A DNA stretch of 64,000 bases from Pseudidiomarina homiensis. Its GTDB lineage: Bacteria > Pseudomonadota > Gammaproteobacteria > Enterobacterales > Alteromonadaceae. Of this stretch, positions 35,784-43,545 are shown in pieces (the first letter of the stretch is position 1; every line of letters starts with the position of its first letter). The translations under genes were made by a program, and so were the position numbers. The notes under the pieces are model-generated. The model saw only the letters and a program-made list of their open reading frames with translations, did not search any database and was not told the origin of the DNA. The stretch covers positions 124,001 to 188,000 of the forward strand of contig NZ_PIPX01000003.1 of NCBI RefSeq assembly GCF_003987225.1. Direction: 5' to 3'.

Positions 35784-36012
35784 ATCAAAAAAAGAAGCGA
35801 TTCTTGAGCAGTTCAAGCATTTCCCAAAGCTTCTCATCTGCTTGGACGTATGTAGCCGATCCGGATCGGTGATTTTCGGAGAGAACCCACCTGAGTTAAG
35901 CATGTCTTTACTCGCCGAACTGCGAGCAGAAGGGAAAATCGAAAGAAAGTTTCGAGAAGTTCACGGAATACATTGGTGCGAGGTCACTCCGAAGTCAGGG
36001 AGAAGACCATGA
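35776..36012 (+). CDS. Small helical protein upstream of the replication initiator
   Basis: 78 residues (MTESKKEAILEQFKHFPKLL onward), likely a small winged-helix fold judging by the helix-helix-strand pattern and the ending HGIHWCEVTP. The ATG at 35776 has GGAGGG at a 5-base spacing, inside the end of the AlpA-like gene. Its stop overlaps the rep start (ATGA). I do not recognise a family. Position suggests a replication accessory or copy-control protein. Confidence 0.65.
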   Translation: MTESKKEAILEQFKHFPKLLICLDVCSRSGSVIFGENPPELSMSLLAELRAEGKIERKFREVHGIHWCEVTPKSGRRP

Positions 36013-37637
36013 ACCAAAAAGACATGCAACGGCTAGAAGCTCTTTACCCTGATTTAGTTCCATTTTCAGAAATGATTGAAATTGATGACGCTAAATTTAT
36101 TCTTCAGAAGCTATCCGTATTTCCCCGCCCAAGTTGGCCACGGGTCCTTAGACGCTATAGAGGAAAGGGTTCGAAAAGAGAACGGAACCTATTTCTATAC
36201 GAATTCGCTGAAGAAACGCGAAACTCACTTCCTAGCTGTATAAAAAGCCTCGATATAGATTCGGAAGAAATAAACACGATTGCTAAATATCAGCTTGGTA
36301 GAATCACTGAGATAGCTAAAGGGGTGCTATACGAAGTAGAGGATCATTTTCACGCACCCTATACCTATACGGGGAGAGCCAATTCCGACAAGATACTGTA
36401 TACCAGTCTGCGACTGTATATGGAAAGGTTAAGACTGATTCCACCAGATGCCTATACCCATCAGAATTTCGCTTCTTGTATCCGGAAAATGCTTTGTATA
36501 AAAACATGGAGACGTCAGTTACACGTCGAACTGAAGCGAGCTAGAGAAAAGTTCTTTATATCCCTTGGCGAAGTTAACCAATCTAACGGCTTGTATATCA
36601 GTAATTTCGGCGCAGAAAAGCGAAAACATGAAAAAATTGCCAATCAGGAATTCCTTGCCTCTACCTATATGAAAAATTCAAAAGGGGAGATTTTCAGTCT
36701 ACTTAAGCTCTCAAATGCAACGGTTGCAAACCCGATTAACCGAAGAAATGAATTAATGGCTCGACTGGCCGGAGCAGAGCAAGAAGCCAACCGACGAGGA
36801 GATATAGGGTTATTTTTAACGATCACCTGCCCTAGCCGGTTTCACTCTACTCTATCTACCACAGGTCAGCAGAACCCCAAATGGGATGGAAGTACCCCCA
36901 AGCAGGCGAGTCAGTATTTATCTAAACTTTGGCAAAAGATCCGCGCAGCGTTAAGCCGACAACAAATACGTATATATGGAATTCGTATTAGCGAGCCACA
37001 ACATGACGCTACGCCTCATTGGCACATGCTGGTCTTTGTTGCGCCTGAATATACTCAAAACTTAATCGAAACAGCGAAAGAATACGCTTTGCAAGATAGT
37101 CCGAATGAACCAGGCGCAACCAAATATCGCTTTGATGTCGAGATTATAGACAAACGGAAAGGCACCGCAACTTCATATATAGCAAAGTACATATCAAAGA
37201 ATATTGATGGTTTTGGACTAGAGCATGTGGACAACGAGATTCTAATAAAGGCATTTCGCGTCGAAGCCTGGGCAAGCTGTTGGGGGATCCGACAATTTCA
37301 GTCATTTGGCATGCCATCGATCACCGGCTGGCGAGAGATCCGAAAAGTAGAACGGGAGTTGCCCGAGTCTTCTCCTTTTCATTTAACACACAAAGCGGCT
37401 GATTCAGGGGACTTCGCGGGGTATATAAGAGCAATGGGGGGAGTTTGTATTCCAGCAAAGGAGCGCTCAATTAAGTTGTTATACGATGCTCAATTCGCTC
37501 AAGAGTCGGGAGAGGTCAAACTCAGCCAGTATACGCACGAGCCCGTATTTAAAGTTGTTGGGTTACAAGCTGAAGGCAAAAGGCTCCTTACTAGAAGCGA
37601 GCGCTGGCAGCGTTGCTCTGAGACTGGGGCGGCATAG
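36009..37637 (+). CDS. HUH replication initiator, P2 gpA type
   Basis: 542 residues, matching the phage replication endonuclease GPA family. The HUH metal motif is PHWHMLVFV (His337 and His339). The two catalytic tyrosines are Tyr390 and Tyr394 in SYIAKYISKNIDG, the Y-x3-Y spacing of P2 gpA. An upstream conserved block is TITCPSRFHSTL. It nicks one strand at an origin and starts rolling-circle replication, usually with host Rep helicase. Start at 36009 by ATGA overlap with the upstream gene. Its presence implies the excised element replicates autonomously. It is complete and has no frameshift. Confidence 0.92.
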   Translation: MNQKDMQRLEALYPDLVPFSEMIEIDDAKFILQKLSVFPRPSWPRVLRRYRGKGSKRERNLFLYEFAEETRNSLPSCIKSLDIDSEEINTIAKYQLGRITEIAKGVLYEVEDHFHAPYTYTGRANSDKILYTSLRLYMERLRLIPPDAYTHQNFASCIRKMLCIKTWRRQLHVELKRAREKFFISLGEVNQSNGLYISNFGAEKRKHEKIANQEFLASTYMKNSKGEIFSLLKLSNATVANPINRRNELMARLAGAEQEANRRGDIGLFLTITCPSRFHSTLSTTGQQNPKWDGSTPKQASQYLSKLWQKIRAALSRQQIRIYGIRISEPQHDATPHWHMLVFVAPEYTQNLIETAKEYALQDSPNEPGATKYRFDVEIIDKRKGTATSYIAKYISKNIDGFGLEHVDNEILIKAFRVEAWASCWGIRQFQSFGMPSITGWREIRKVERELPESSPFHLTHKAADSGDFAGYIRAMGGVCIPAKERSIKLLYDAQFAQESGEVKLSQYTHEPVFKVVGLQAEGKRLLTRSERWQRCSETGAA

Positions 37638-37710
37638 CCGCCTAACTTGGAGTACTGGGAATAACTGTACTAATATAGAGCCAAACAATAAACCAAAAGC
37701 AAAGGACAGC

Positions 37711-39228
37711 GTGTTGACTACCTCCAAAGAAGATACCCATCAAAATGCTGATATTGATAAACCTGAAATAGTGATAGCTTTCGTGGCTGCTGTGGGAACA
37801 GACATTAACCATTTCTCTAATTTAATAACGCAGGAGCTTTCATTGTATGACTATCGTACAGAGGAAGTAAGAATCTCTCGACAATTTTTGGAATTGTTGA
37901 GTCAACCTCCCAACAACGCAACCAAGCTCCAGGAGGTTGATCACTACATGACTTTAGGTAATCGCGTTAGAAAGTTAACTGAAAATAATGCAGCATTAGC
38001 ATATAGCGCGATTACACTCATAAATAAAAGGCGAAAAGAGCTATCAACAGAAGAAGCACCTCTTAATAGATACGCATGGCTTATAAGATCTTTAAAACAC
38101 CCCGAGGAAGTCAAAGCTCTTAGAGAAGCATATGGGGATAGTTTATATATAATTGGTATTCATTCCGATGAGAAGGTTAGAAAGAAAAACCTTGAAAAGC
38201 TTAGAAAAAAAGCTGATCAAGACGGTTTTGTCGACAAGTTAATCAAGCGAGATGAGGACGAGCTTGAGGGGCATGGTCAGCATACTAGTGATACTTTTCA
38301 CTTATCAGACTTTTTCATCGACTCTGGCGAAACACTCGATAAGAACAAATATGATATTGAACGCGTATTTGAACTTATATTTGATAATCCATTTTTGACG
38401 CCTACATTCGATGAGTATGCCATGTTTATGGCATTTTCCGCATCTACCCGCTCTGCAGATCTATCTAGGCAAGTCGGAGCGGTGATAGCAAAGGATGAAA
38501 ATATAATTTCCACTGGGGCTAATGATGTTCCAAGAGCGTCAGGGGGGCTTTACTGGCCTATAAATACTAAATCTCATGGGGTTATAGATGAAGACCAAGG
38601 CCGGGACTATAAGGTCGGTTATGACTCAAATAGAAAGGTTTTAGACGAGATAATAGCTGATCTGTTAGTAAAGTTAAAAATAGAAAACTCGGAGGAGAAT
38701 AAGGAAATAATAAAAAGCAGCAAGTTAGGTGACATAACTGAATATGGAAGAGTGGTTCATGCTGAAATGGAAGCTATACTTTCTTGCGGTAGAACCAATA
38801 ATACAACGGTAGGAACGACGCTTTACTGCACCACTTTTCCCTGCCACAACTGTGCCAAGCATATTATTGCTTCAGGTATCATGAAGGTTTTTTATGTTGA
38901 GCCCTATTCGAAAAGTCGCGCTTTGGAGTTCCACAAAGATTCTGTGACTACTTGCAAGAAGAAAGGTGATAAAGTGCTGTTCGCGCCTTTTGTTGGAGTT
39001 GGTCCAAAAAACTTCCTAAATTTTTTCTCGTTGAAGCTGGGTTCTGGCGCGGTAGTGAGAAGAAAAGACAAAAATACCGGCAAAAAATTGAGTTGGTCCA
39101 AAGAATCCGCTAAGCTCAGAATCGAGCCTGATGTTATGAACTATCTAACTAATGAAGAGTTTGCTCTTCACATTGCGAGTGAGACTTTAGATAAGTATAA
39201 CAAGGCTTGTCAAAACGAGGGAGAATAG
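37711..39228 (+). CDS. AvcD/DcdV-type anti-phage dCTP deaminase
   Basis: 505 residues in two domains. The N-terminal P-loop-kinase-like domain has VIAFVAAVGTDINHF (residues ~21-35), a NRYAWLIRSLKHPEEVKAL core and LYIIGIHSDEKVRKKNL. The C-terminal cytidine/dCMP deaminase domain has zinc ligands His350 in VVHAEMEAI (with Glu352 as proton shuttle) and Cys378 and Cys381 in FPCHNCAKHI. This architecture matches AvcD/DcdV, which deaminates dCTP/dCMP on phage infection and starves phage DNA synthesis. The start is GTG (37711) or TTG (37714) after AGGA, with TTG the better spaced. It is 73 bp after rep and is followed by a 47-residue gene. Activity is predicted, not shown. Confidence 0.9.
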   Translation: MLTTSKEDTHQNADIDKPEIVIAFVAAVGTDINHFSNLITQELSLYDYRTEEVRISRQFLELLSQPPNNATKLQEVDHYMTLGNRVRKLTENNAALAYSAITLINKRRKELSTEEAPLNRYAWLIRSLKHPEEVKALREAYGDSLYIIGIHSDEKVRKKNLEKLRKKADQDGFVDKLIKRDEDELEGHGQHTSDTFHLSDFFIDSGETLDKNKYDIERVFELIFDNPFLTPTFDEYAMFMAFSASTRSADLSRQVGAVIAKDENIISTGANDVPRASGGLYWPINTKSHGVIDEDQGRDYKVGYDSNRKVLDEIIADLLVKLKIENSEENKEIIKSSKLGDITEYGRVVHAEMEAILSCGRTNNTTVGTTLYCTTFPCHNCAKHIIASGIMKVFYVEPYSKSRALEFHKDSVTTCKKKGDKVLFAPFVGVGPKNFLNFFSLKLGSGAVVRRKDKNTGKKLSWSKESAKLRIEPDVMNYLTNEEFALHIASETLDKYNKACQNEGE

Positions 39229-39230
39229 AG

Positions 39231-39374
39231 ATGTGTGTTCAAACTAGAAAACAACAACTTATCGAACATTTGAAAGATGCAGATGACAGAGTTGCCCGTC
39301 GGCCACAATGGCAGAAAGCTCTTATCCAAAAGAAAAAAGATATGCTGTTTAAAGCACAGGCTCAACCTGCTTGA
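39231..39374 (+). CDS. 47-residue basic protein downstream of AvcD
   Basis: An ATG 2 bp after the AvcD stop follows a GGGAG ribosome site in the end of that gene. The 47-residue product starts MCVQTRKQQLIEHL and ends KKDMLFKAQAQPA. It is highly charged and predicted helical, and a strong terminator lies 22 bp after the stop. Tight coupling, ribosome site and terminator argue for a real gene. No family recognised. It could regulate AvcD, the role that AvcI RNA has in other systems, or be unrelated. Confidence 0.6.
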   Translation: MCVQTRKQQLIEHLKDADDRVARRPQWQKALIQKKKDMLFKAQAQPA

Positions 39375-39396
39375 GCCATTCACTACAAACTTAGGG

Positions 39397-39430
39397 AGGT
39401 AACAACTACCTAAAGAGTTGTTACCTTTTA
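39397..39430 (+). terminator. Rho-independent terminator of the rep-AvcD operon
   Basis: A perfect 11-bp stem AGGTAACAACT / AGTTGTTACCT with an 8-base loop is followed by TTT. It ends the plus-strand operon of the element. Confidence 0.88.
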
Positions 39431-39867
39431 GTTACTCTTAAGCGTTCACACGGCTTAGTTAAACCGAGCTCCACCTCTGCCGTTTCTTATTTTCACTCAA
39501 GTAATGAATATTATTGAAGACTATTTGCTTTGGTCTTATCGCAATCTTGCTGCTCTCAAGTGTCAACTTCTCTTAAGATGAGACAGATGCCACTAGAGCT
39601 TTCTGAGAGGATAACCCTCAGGAGACGAAAATAAAAAATCGAAATTTACCGAAACGCAGACCTTCTCGATTCTTAATTAAGCTGACCAAGATCGAAATCT
39701 CGACTTCCTCGTTAGTGAGACACTACCTGCTAGCCTATCCTACCCATCTCAATCACCAAACTTGATAAACCAATAAAGAAACCCTGACCTGCTACAAATT
39801 AGCTACAGGAAGCGTTTTTTAGGATACATACGTTAGTGCCTGCTAACTGTATAGAGTTTGTTTGTAT
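39431..39867. other. Non-coding right end of the element
   Basis: No gene is visible. The stretch is A+T rich and contains a small bulged stem CTGAG-AGG / CC-CTCAG (39603-39621) and two copies of ATCGAAATYT (39638-39647 and 39691-39700). By position it may hold integrase arm sites, the gpA nicking origin, or a small RNA. None of these can be confirmed by eye. Confidence 0.4.
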
Positions 39868-39912
39868 TGGTGGCCCCTCCCAGATTTGAACTGGGGACCA
39901 ACCGATTATGAG
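39868..39912. repeat. attR: 45-bp repeat in the tRNA 3' end
   Basis: Identical to 32209-32253. It runs from the CCA end of the tRNA (39868) through the T arm and variable loop into the anticodon. Typical attachment site of a tyrosine integrase. Confidence 0.92.
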
Positions 39913-39943
39913 TCGGCTGCTCTAACCACTGAGCTAAGGGGCC
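39868..39943 (-). tRNA. tRNA-Ile2 with CAT anticodon (needs lysidine)
   Basis: A complete 76-base cloverleaf including encoded CCA. The anticodon CAT is at positions 34-36, and stem 27-31/39-43 pairs with one G-U. The sequence is close to E. coli ileX, with acceptor GGCCCCT and AGGGGCC, so it is the AUA-reading isoleucine tRNA whose C34 is changed to lysidine by TilS, rather than an elongator methionine tRNA. The 3' 45 bases are the right attachment site, and the tRNA stays intact after integration. Confidence 0.88.
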
Positions 39944-39958
39944 ATTACAGGAAGGTGT

Positions 39959-39976
39959 TTAATCCCATGGGATTAA
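39959..39976. promoter_or_regulatory. 18-bp perfect palindrome upstream of tRNA-Ile2
   Basis: TTAATCCCATGGGATTAA reads the same on both strands and ends 16 bp before the tRNA 5' end, where a tRNA leader or promoter would be. It may be an operator or a processing element. Confidence 0.4.
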
Positions 39977-39978
39977 CA

Positions 39979-40013
39979 AAGCGGGCGCAAGTATATGCAA
40001 TTTTGGCCCGCTT
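39979..40013 (-). terminator. Putative terminator of the amidohydrolase gene
   Basis: Stem AAGCGGGC / GCCCGCTT with a 19-base loop, about 25 bp after the amidohydrolase stop, followed on the minus strand by TTTGTTAAT. It may overlap the tRNA promoter region. Confidence 0.45.
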
Positions 40014-40036
40014 GTCATGACCCCGAAGGGCTGTTT

Positions 40037-40831
40037 TTAAAGCTTTATGTTGTAGAATTCGGCGGCGTTGCGCGCGAATACTTTGTCGATGGCGTCGTCG
40101 TCATCGAGGGCTGCAGCAACTGTGGTGATGTCACTGACGTTGAACGGTCGCTCAGCGCGGTTTGACGGTAAGTCAGTACCGAACATCAAACAGTCTGGGT
40201 TGGTCTTGTAGAGCGCGCGTACGGCTTCTGTAACGTTCACTTCGGTACGACCAAAGCCGCTGGCTTTAATATGCACGCCAGCTTCAGCTAATTTTCGCAC
40301 TTGTGACAAACCAGAGCGTGCCATGCCAAGGTGGTCGACCGATGCTTTTGGCAACTTAATGAGCTTTGGAATGACTTCATCAAGTTCACGGCTGTCGACG
40401 TACATTTCGAGGTGCCAGCCAGCAAGATCCCAGATGCGCATACCGAAATCAACGAGGTTGTCGAGCCCGCTGACCACGCGACGTTTTAAGTTAACACGTA
40501 CGCCGCGGACACCGGCATCACGTAACGACAAAATCTTTTCGTCAGATACGGTACTTGGCAAGTTGGTGATGGCGACAAAATTGTCACCGAGCTGGTCCAG
40601 CGCAGGGGCAATGTACTTTTGATCAAAGCCTTGTGATGAACCTGACACCAACGCTCCGCCAACAATAGGCAGGTCGCGCGTACGGTGCTTGTAGTCCTCC
40701 ACCGAAAATGGCGGTGGCAAGAAGCCTTGGTTTTCTATTAATGGATACGCGTCATTGTAAATGTGCAAATGCGCATCGACGATACGACGTGGTTGCGGTG
40801 TATCAGTCTTATTCTGATCCATTGCGATCAT
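40037..40831 (-). CDS. Amidohydrolase family 2 protein
   Basis: 264 residues with a TIM-barrel metal-dependent hydrolase pattern: DAHLHIYN carries the metal-binding HxH, SVDHLGMAR carries a later His, and FGTDLPSNR carries the terminal Asp. This resembles the 2-pyrone-4,6-dicarboxylate lactonase-like branch. AAGGA lies about six bases before the ATG at 40831. The substrate is unknown. It stands alone between the tRNA and the rpoD terminator. It is chromosomal, outside the element. Confidence 0.8.
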   Translation of the reverse strand: MIAMDQNKTDTPQPRRIVDAHLHIYNDAYPLIENQGFLPPPFSVEDYKHRTRDLPIVGGALVSGSSQGFDQKYIAPALDQLGDNFVAITNLPSTVSDEKILSLRDAGVRGVRVNLKRRVVSGLDNLVDFGMRIWDLAGWHLEMYVDSRELDEVIPKLIKLPKASVDHLGMARSGLSQVRKLAEAGVHIKASGFGRTEVNVTEAVRALYKTNPDCLMFGTDLPSNRAERPFNVSDITTVAAALDDDDAIDKVFARNAAEFYNIKL

Positions 40832-40935
40832 AAAGTATCCTTTTCAGCGAAATTAGCACCACCTTAACAAAAATAGCGGCAAATTTCATATCAGCACAAC
40901 TTATACTGGCTACAGGCCAGCACGAATTCAAGCAT

Positions 40936-40968
40936 AAAAAAGCCTCTGCAGTTCGACACTACAGAGGC
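40936..40968 (-). terminator. rpoD terminator
   Basis: On the minus strand, stem GCCTCTG / CAGAGGC with a 13-base loop is followed by six T. It lies 20 bp after the rpoD stop. Confidence 0.85.
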
Positions 40969-40988
40969 GTTTTCGTTCGACTTCAGGC

Positions 40989-42830
40989 TTACTCGTCCAA
41001 GAACGACTTCAGCTGTTCTGAACGGCTTGGATGACGAAGCTTGCGTAACGCTTTCGCTTCAATCTGACGGATCCGCTCTCGGGTTACGTCAAACTGTTTA
41101 CCCACTTCTTCAAGCGTATGGTCAGTATTCATGTCGATACCGAAACGCATGCGCAGAACTTTCGCTTCACGCTGCGTTAAGCCACCCAACACACCGCGAA
41201 CGGCATTTTTAAGGCTTTCCGAAGTCGCAGAATCCACTGGCAAATCGAGGGTTGTATCCTCGATGAAGTCACCAAGATGCGAATCTTCATCGTCACCAAT
41301 CGGTGTTTCCATGGAGATCGGCTCTTTGGCAATCTTCAAGACCTTACGGATCTTGTCTTCAGGCATGACCATGCGCTCCGCCAACTCTTCTGGCGACGGC
41401 TCACGGCCCATTTCTTGTAGCATTTGACGCGAAATACGGTTCAGCTTATTGATCGTTTCGATCATGTGCACCGGAATACGGATGGTCCGCGCTTGGTCAG
41501 CAATCGAACGCGTGATCGCCTGACGAATCCACCAGGTCGCATAAGTTGAGAACTTATAACCACGGCGATATTCGAACTTATCCACGGCTTTCATCAAACC
41601 GATGTTACCTTCTTGGATCAAGTCCAAGAACTGCAGGCCACGGTTGGTGTATTTTTTCGCAATCGAAATAACCAAACGTAAGTTCGCTTCGACCATTTCT
41701 TTCTTGGCGCGACGCGCTTTCGCTTCACCGATCGACATACGACGGTTGATGTCTTTCACTTTGGCAATAGTAAGTCCGGTTTCGACCTCAACTTCTGCCA
41801 GTTTGGCGACACAACGTTCAAGCTCGGTGCGTAGTTCAGCGATGCCATCGGCGTAGCTTTCGCCACTTTCGATCGCTGCTTCCAGCCACGCTGTGCTGTT
41901 TTCATTACCGGCGAACGCTTTCATGAAGGCGCGCTTCGGCATGTTTGCCTGCTCGACGCACATTTTCATGATCAAACGTTCTTGCACACGGACACGATGC
42001 ATCATGTCGCGCATGTCTTTCACTAAACGATCAAACTGCTTAGGTACTAAGCGGAATTGTTTAAACAGATCGCTTAGTGCGTCAATGTCTTTCCGCGCTT
42101 TAGCGTTGTCACGGCCATGCTTGCTGATCGCCGCGCGGGTCTTTTCGTACTGGTCACGAAGCTCACCGAATTTTTGCCGTGCGAACTCAGGATCGATGCC
42201 GCCTTCATTGGCGTCATCATCATCGTCGTCATCGTCATCGGCATCATCGTCTTCGTCTTCGAGTTCATCTTCAGATAACTCAGAGCCGATGTGCGTTGCC
42301 GCGACCGGTGCTTCGTCGACTTCGTTAGGATCGATAAAACCAGAAATGATGTCGGTGAGACGCATTTCTTCGGCTTCACATTGATCCCACTGATCGAGTA
42401 AGAAGTTAATGGCTTCAGGATATTCGGCGACTGAGCATTGAACTTGGTTAATACCTTCTTCAATGCGCTTGGCTATGTCGATTTCGCCTTCGCGTGTTAA
42501 CAACTCGACCGTACCCATTTCACGCATGTACATACGCACAGGGTCTGTCGTGCGGCCTAATTCGCCGTCAACACTAGCGAGCGCTGCCGCCGCTGCTTCC
42601 GCAGCATCTTCGTCTGCGGTGTCTTCGCTCATCATCAAGTCATCGGCATCGGGGGCGTTTTCAAACACCTTGATCCCCATGTCGTTAATCATGGCGATGA
42701 TATCTTCAATTTGATCGGAATCTACAATCTCAGAAGGTAAATGATCGTTGACCTCGGCAAAAGTCAGGTAACCCTGCTCTTTTCCTTTGGCAATAAGAAT
42801 TCTGAGTTGCGATTGACGACTCTGCTGCAT
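40989..42830 (-). CDS. rpoD: RNA polymerase sigma-70 factor
   Basis: 613 residues, the normal length. Region 1.1 is at the start ([19 protein letters not shown]), and the group-1 non-conserved region contains an Asp/Glu run near residues 190-215. Regions 2.3/2.4 are in [20 protein letters not shown], and the HTH of region 4.2 is in [20 protein letters not shown]. This is the housekeeping sigma factor. Upstream is a DUF3192 lipoprotein gene instead of the usual dnaG, with a terminator between, so rpoD must have its own promoter. The acidic run also occurs in E. coli RpoD, so it is not unusual. Confidence 0.98.
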   Translation of the reverse strand: MQQSRQSQLRILIAKGKEQGYLTFAEVNDHLPSEIVDSDQIEDIIAMINDMGIKVFENAPDADDLMMSEDTADEDAAEAAAAALASVDGELGRTTDPVRMYMREMGTVELLTREGEIDIAKRIEEGINQVQCSVAEYPEAINFLLDQWDQCEAEEMRLTDIISGFIDPNEVDEAPVAATHIGSELSEDELEDEDDDADDDDDDDDDANEGGIDPEFARQKFGELRDQYEKTRAAISKHGRDNAKARKDIDALSDLFKQFRLVPKQFDRLVKDMRDMMHRVRVQERLIMKMCVEQANMPKRAFMKAFAGNENSTAWLEAAIESGESYADGIAELRTELERCVAKLAEVEVETGLTIAKVKDINRRMSIGEAKARRAKKEMVEANLRLVISIAKKYTNRGLQFLDLIQEGNIGLMKAVDKFEYRRGYKFSTYATWWIRQAITRSIADQARTIRIPVHMIETINKLNRISRQMLQEMGREPSPEELAERMVMPEDKIRKVLKIAKEPISMETPIGDDEDSHLGDFIEDTTLDLPVDSATSESLKNAVRGVLGGLTQREAKVLRMRFGIDMNTDHTLEEVGKQFDVTRERIRQIEAKALRKLRHPSRSEQLKSFLDE

Positions 42831-42865
42831 ACAGATCTACCACCTGTGATTTCAAATGGATAACT

Positions 42866-42905
42866 AAAAACCGGTCTTAAACTGAGGTATCGAATTCAAG
42901 ACCGG
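42866..42905 (-). terminator. Terminator between the DUF3192 gene and rpoD
   Basis: On the minus strand, stem CCGGTCTT / AAGACCGG with a 19-base loop is followed by TTTTTAG. It separates rpoD from the lipoprotein gene. Confidence 0.7.
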
Positions 42906-42944
42906 ATAGTGTAGCAGATTATGCAGTTTCGAGCCAGAAAATAA

Positions 42945-43334
42945 TCAATTCTGTTGTGGGATACGGTCCAATGCTAACTGACCGGTACCAACGAGTTTTC
43001 CATCCTCAAAAACCAGTGGTGTGCACTCGTCACGAGTGGTGTTGCCGTCGCCTTCAACGCGATGCGTGCGATAGTAAAGTACATCGTAACGTACGCCATC
43101 AATGGTCGTGCGATCAGCAAAGTTTGGGGTGCCCATGGTCGCACGTACTGTCTCAGGTGTTGCTGCGGCAGAAAGTGCAGCGATGTGCGCACGGTTTTCT
43201 TCTTCTAACTTACGAAAGTCGCTCGTTGACCAATCATTATCACCGTGGCCATCGGCGACGATCAAGCACCCTTGTAAGGTCAAAACTGAAGTAAAGATAA
43301 CTGCGCCAGCGGCTAAGGCTTTCATGGTTTTCAT
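42945..43334 (-). CDS. DUF3192-family lipoprotein
   Basis: 129 residues with a lipobox (LTLQGC) after a signal sequence. The mature domain has the DUF3192 pattern: RAHIAALSAAATPETVRATM, then TIDGVRYDVLYYRTHRVEGD and ECTPLVFEDGKLVGTG. The fold resembles the BamE/SmpA-type lipoproteins of the outer membrane. AAGGAA precedes the ATG at 43334, which I prefer over an upstream in-frame start. It sits between dnaG and rpoD, an unusual break of the macromolecular synthesis block, and has its own putative promoter and terminator. The function is unknown. Confidence 0.82.
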   Translation of the reverse strand: MKTMKALAAGAVIFTSVLTLQGCLIVADGHGDNDWSTSDFRKLEEENRAHIAALSAAATPETVRATMGTPNFADRTTIDGVRYDVLYYRTHRVEGDGNTTRDECTPLVFEDGKLVGTGQLALDRIPQQN

Positions 43335-43420
43335 TATTATTCCTTTATGACTAAGTTTCAGAGAAGACAAAGGGAGTTAGCGTACGCTACGCTCACAACT
43401 TTGTAGTTACCCAAGGATTT

Positions 43421-43438
43421 AAGCAAGGATAATGCCAA
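43421..43438 (-). promoter_or_regulatory. Possible sigma-54 promoter of the DUF3192 gene
   Basis: On the minus strand, TTGGCATTATCCTTGCTT has the GG (-24) and GC (-12) exactly ten bases apart, as RpoN promoters require. It lies about 90 bp upstream of the start codon. A chance match cannot be excluded. Confidence 0.4.
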
Positions 43439-43545
43439 GTTTTTAAATTCATAAAATTACCAATAAAAACAATTATTTAGTTTTGGCGTATTGGTTTTGG
43501 TTTGCTTGAGGATGGAGTGGTTTTCACTACTTTTTGTCAATTTTA

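Larger units (their letters stand above)
32209..39912. mobile_element. tRNA-Ile2-integrated element with HUH Rep and AvcD defence gene
   Basis: The unit is bounded by identical 45-bp direct repeats at 32209-32253 and 39868-39912. The right copy is the 3' end of an intact tRNA gene. Inside, in order, are an integrase, two divergent unknown genes, an AlpA-like protein, a small protein, a gpA-type replication initiator, an anti-phage deaminase and a 47-residue protein. The interior is visibly richer in A+T and in AGA/AGG and ATA codons than the flanks, a sign of transfer. No capsid, portal, terminase, relaxosome or mating gene is seen. It could be a phage satellite, a degenerate prophage or a rolling-circle integrative plasmid. 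Confidence 0.9.

Noticed and set aside
32209-39912. Complete prophage
   Set aside because: No head, tail, portal, terminase or lysis gene is present.
42190-42270. Poly-Asp/Glu run in RpoD as a simple repeat
   Set aside because: E. coli RpoD has a similar acidic stretch in the same non-conserved region, so it is normal.
42074-42463. 129-codon frame on the minus strand inside rpoD
   Set aside because: It is an alternative frame of a strongly conserved gene and contains the translated Asp-codon run in another phase.
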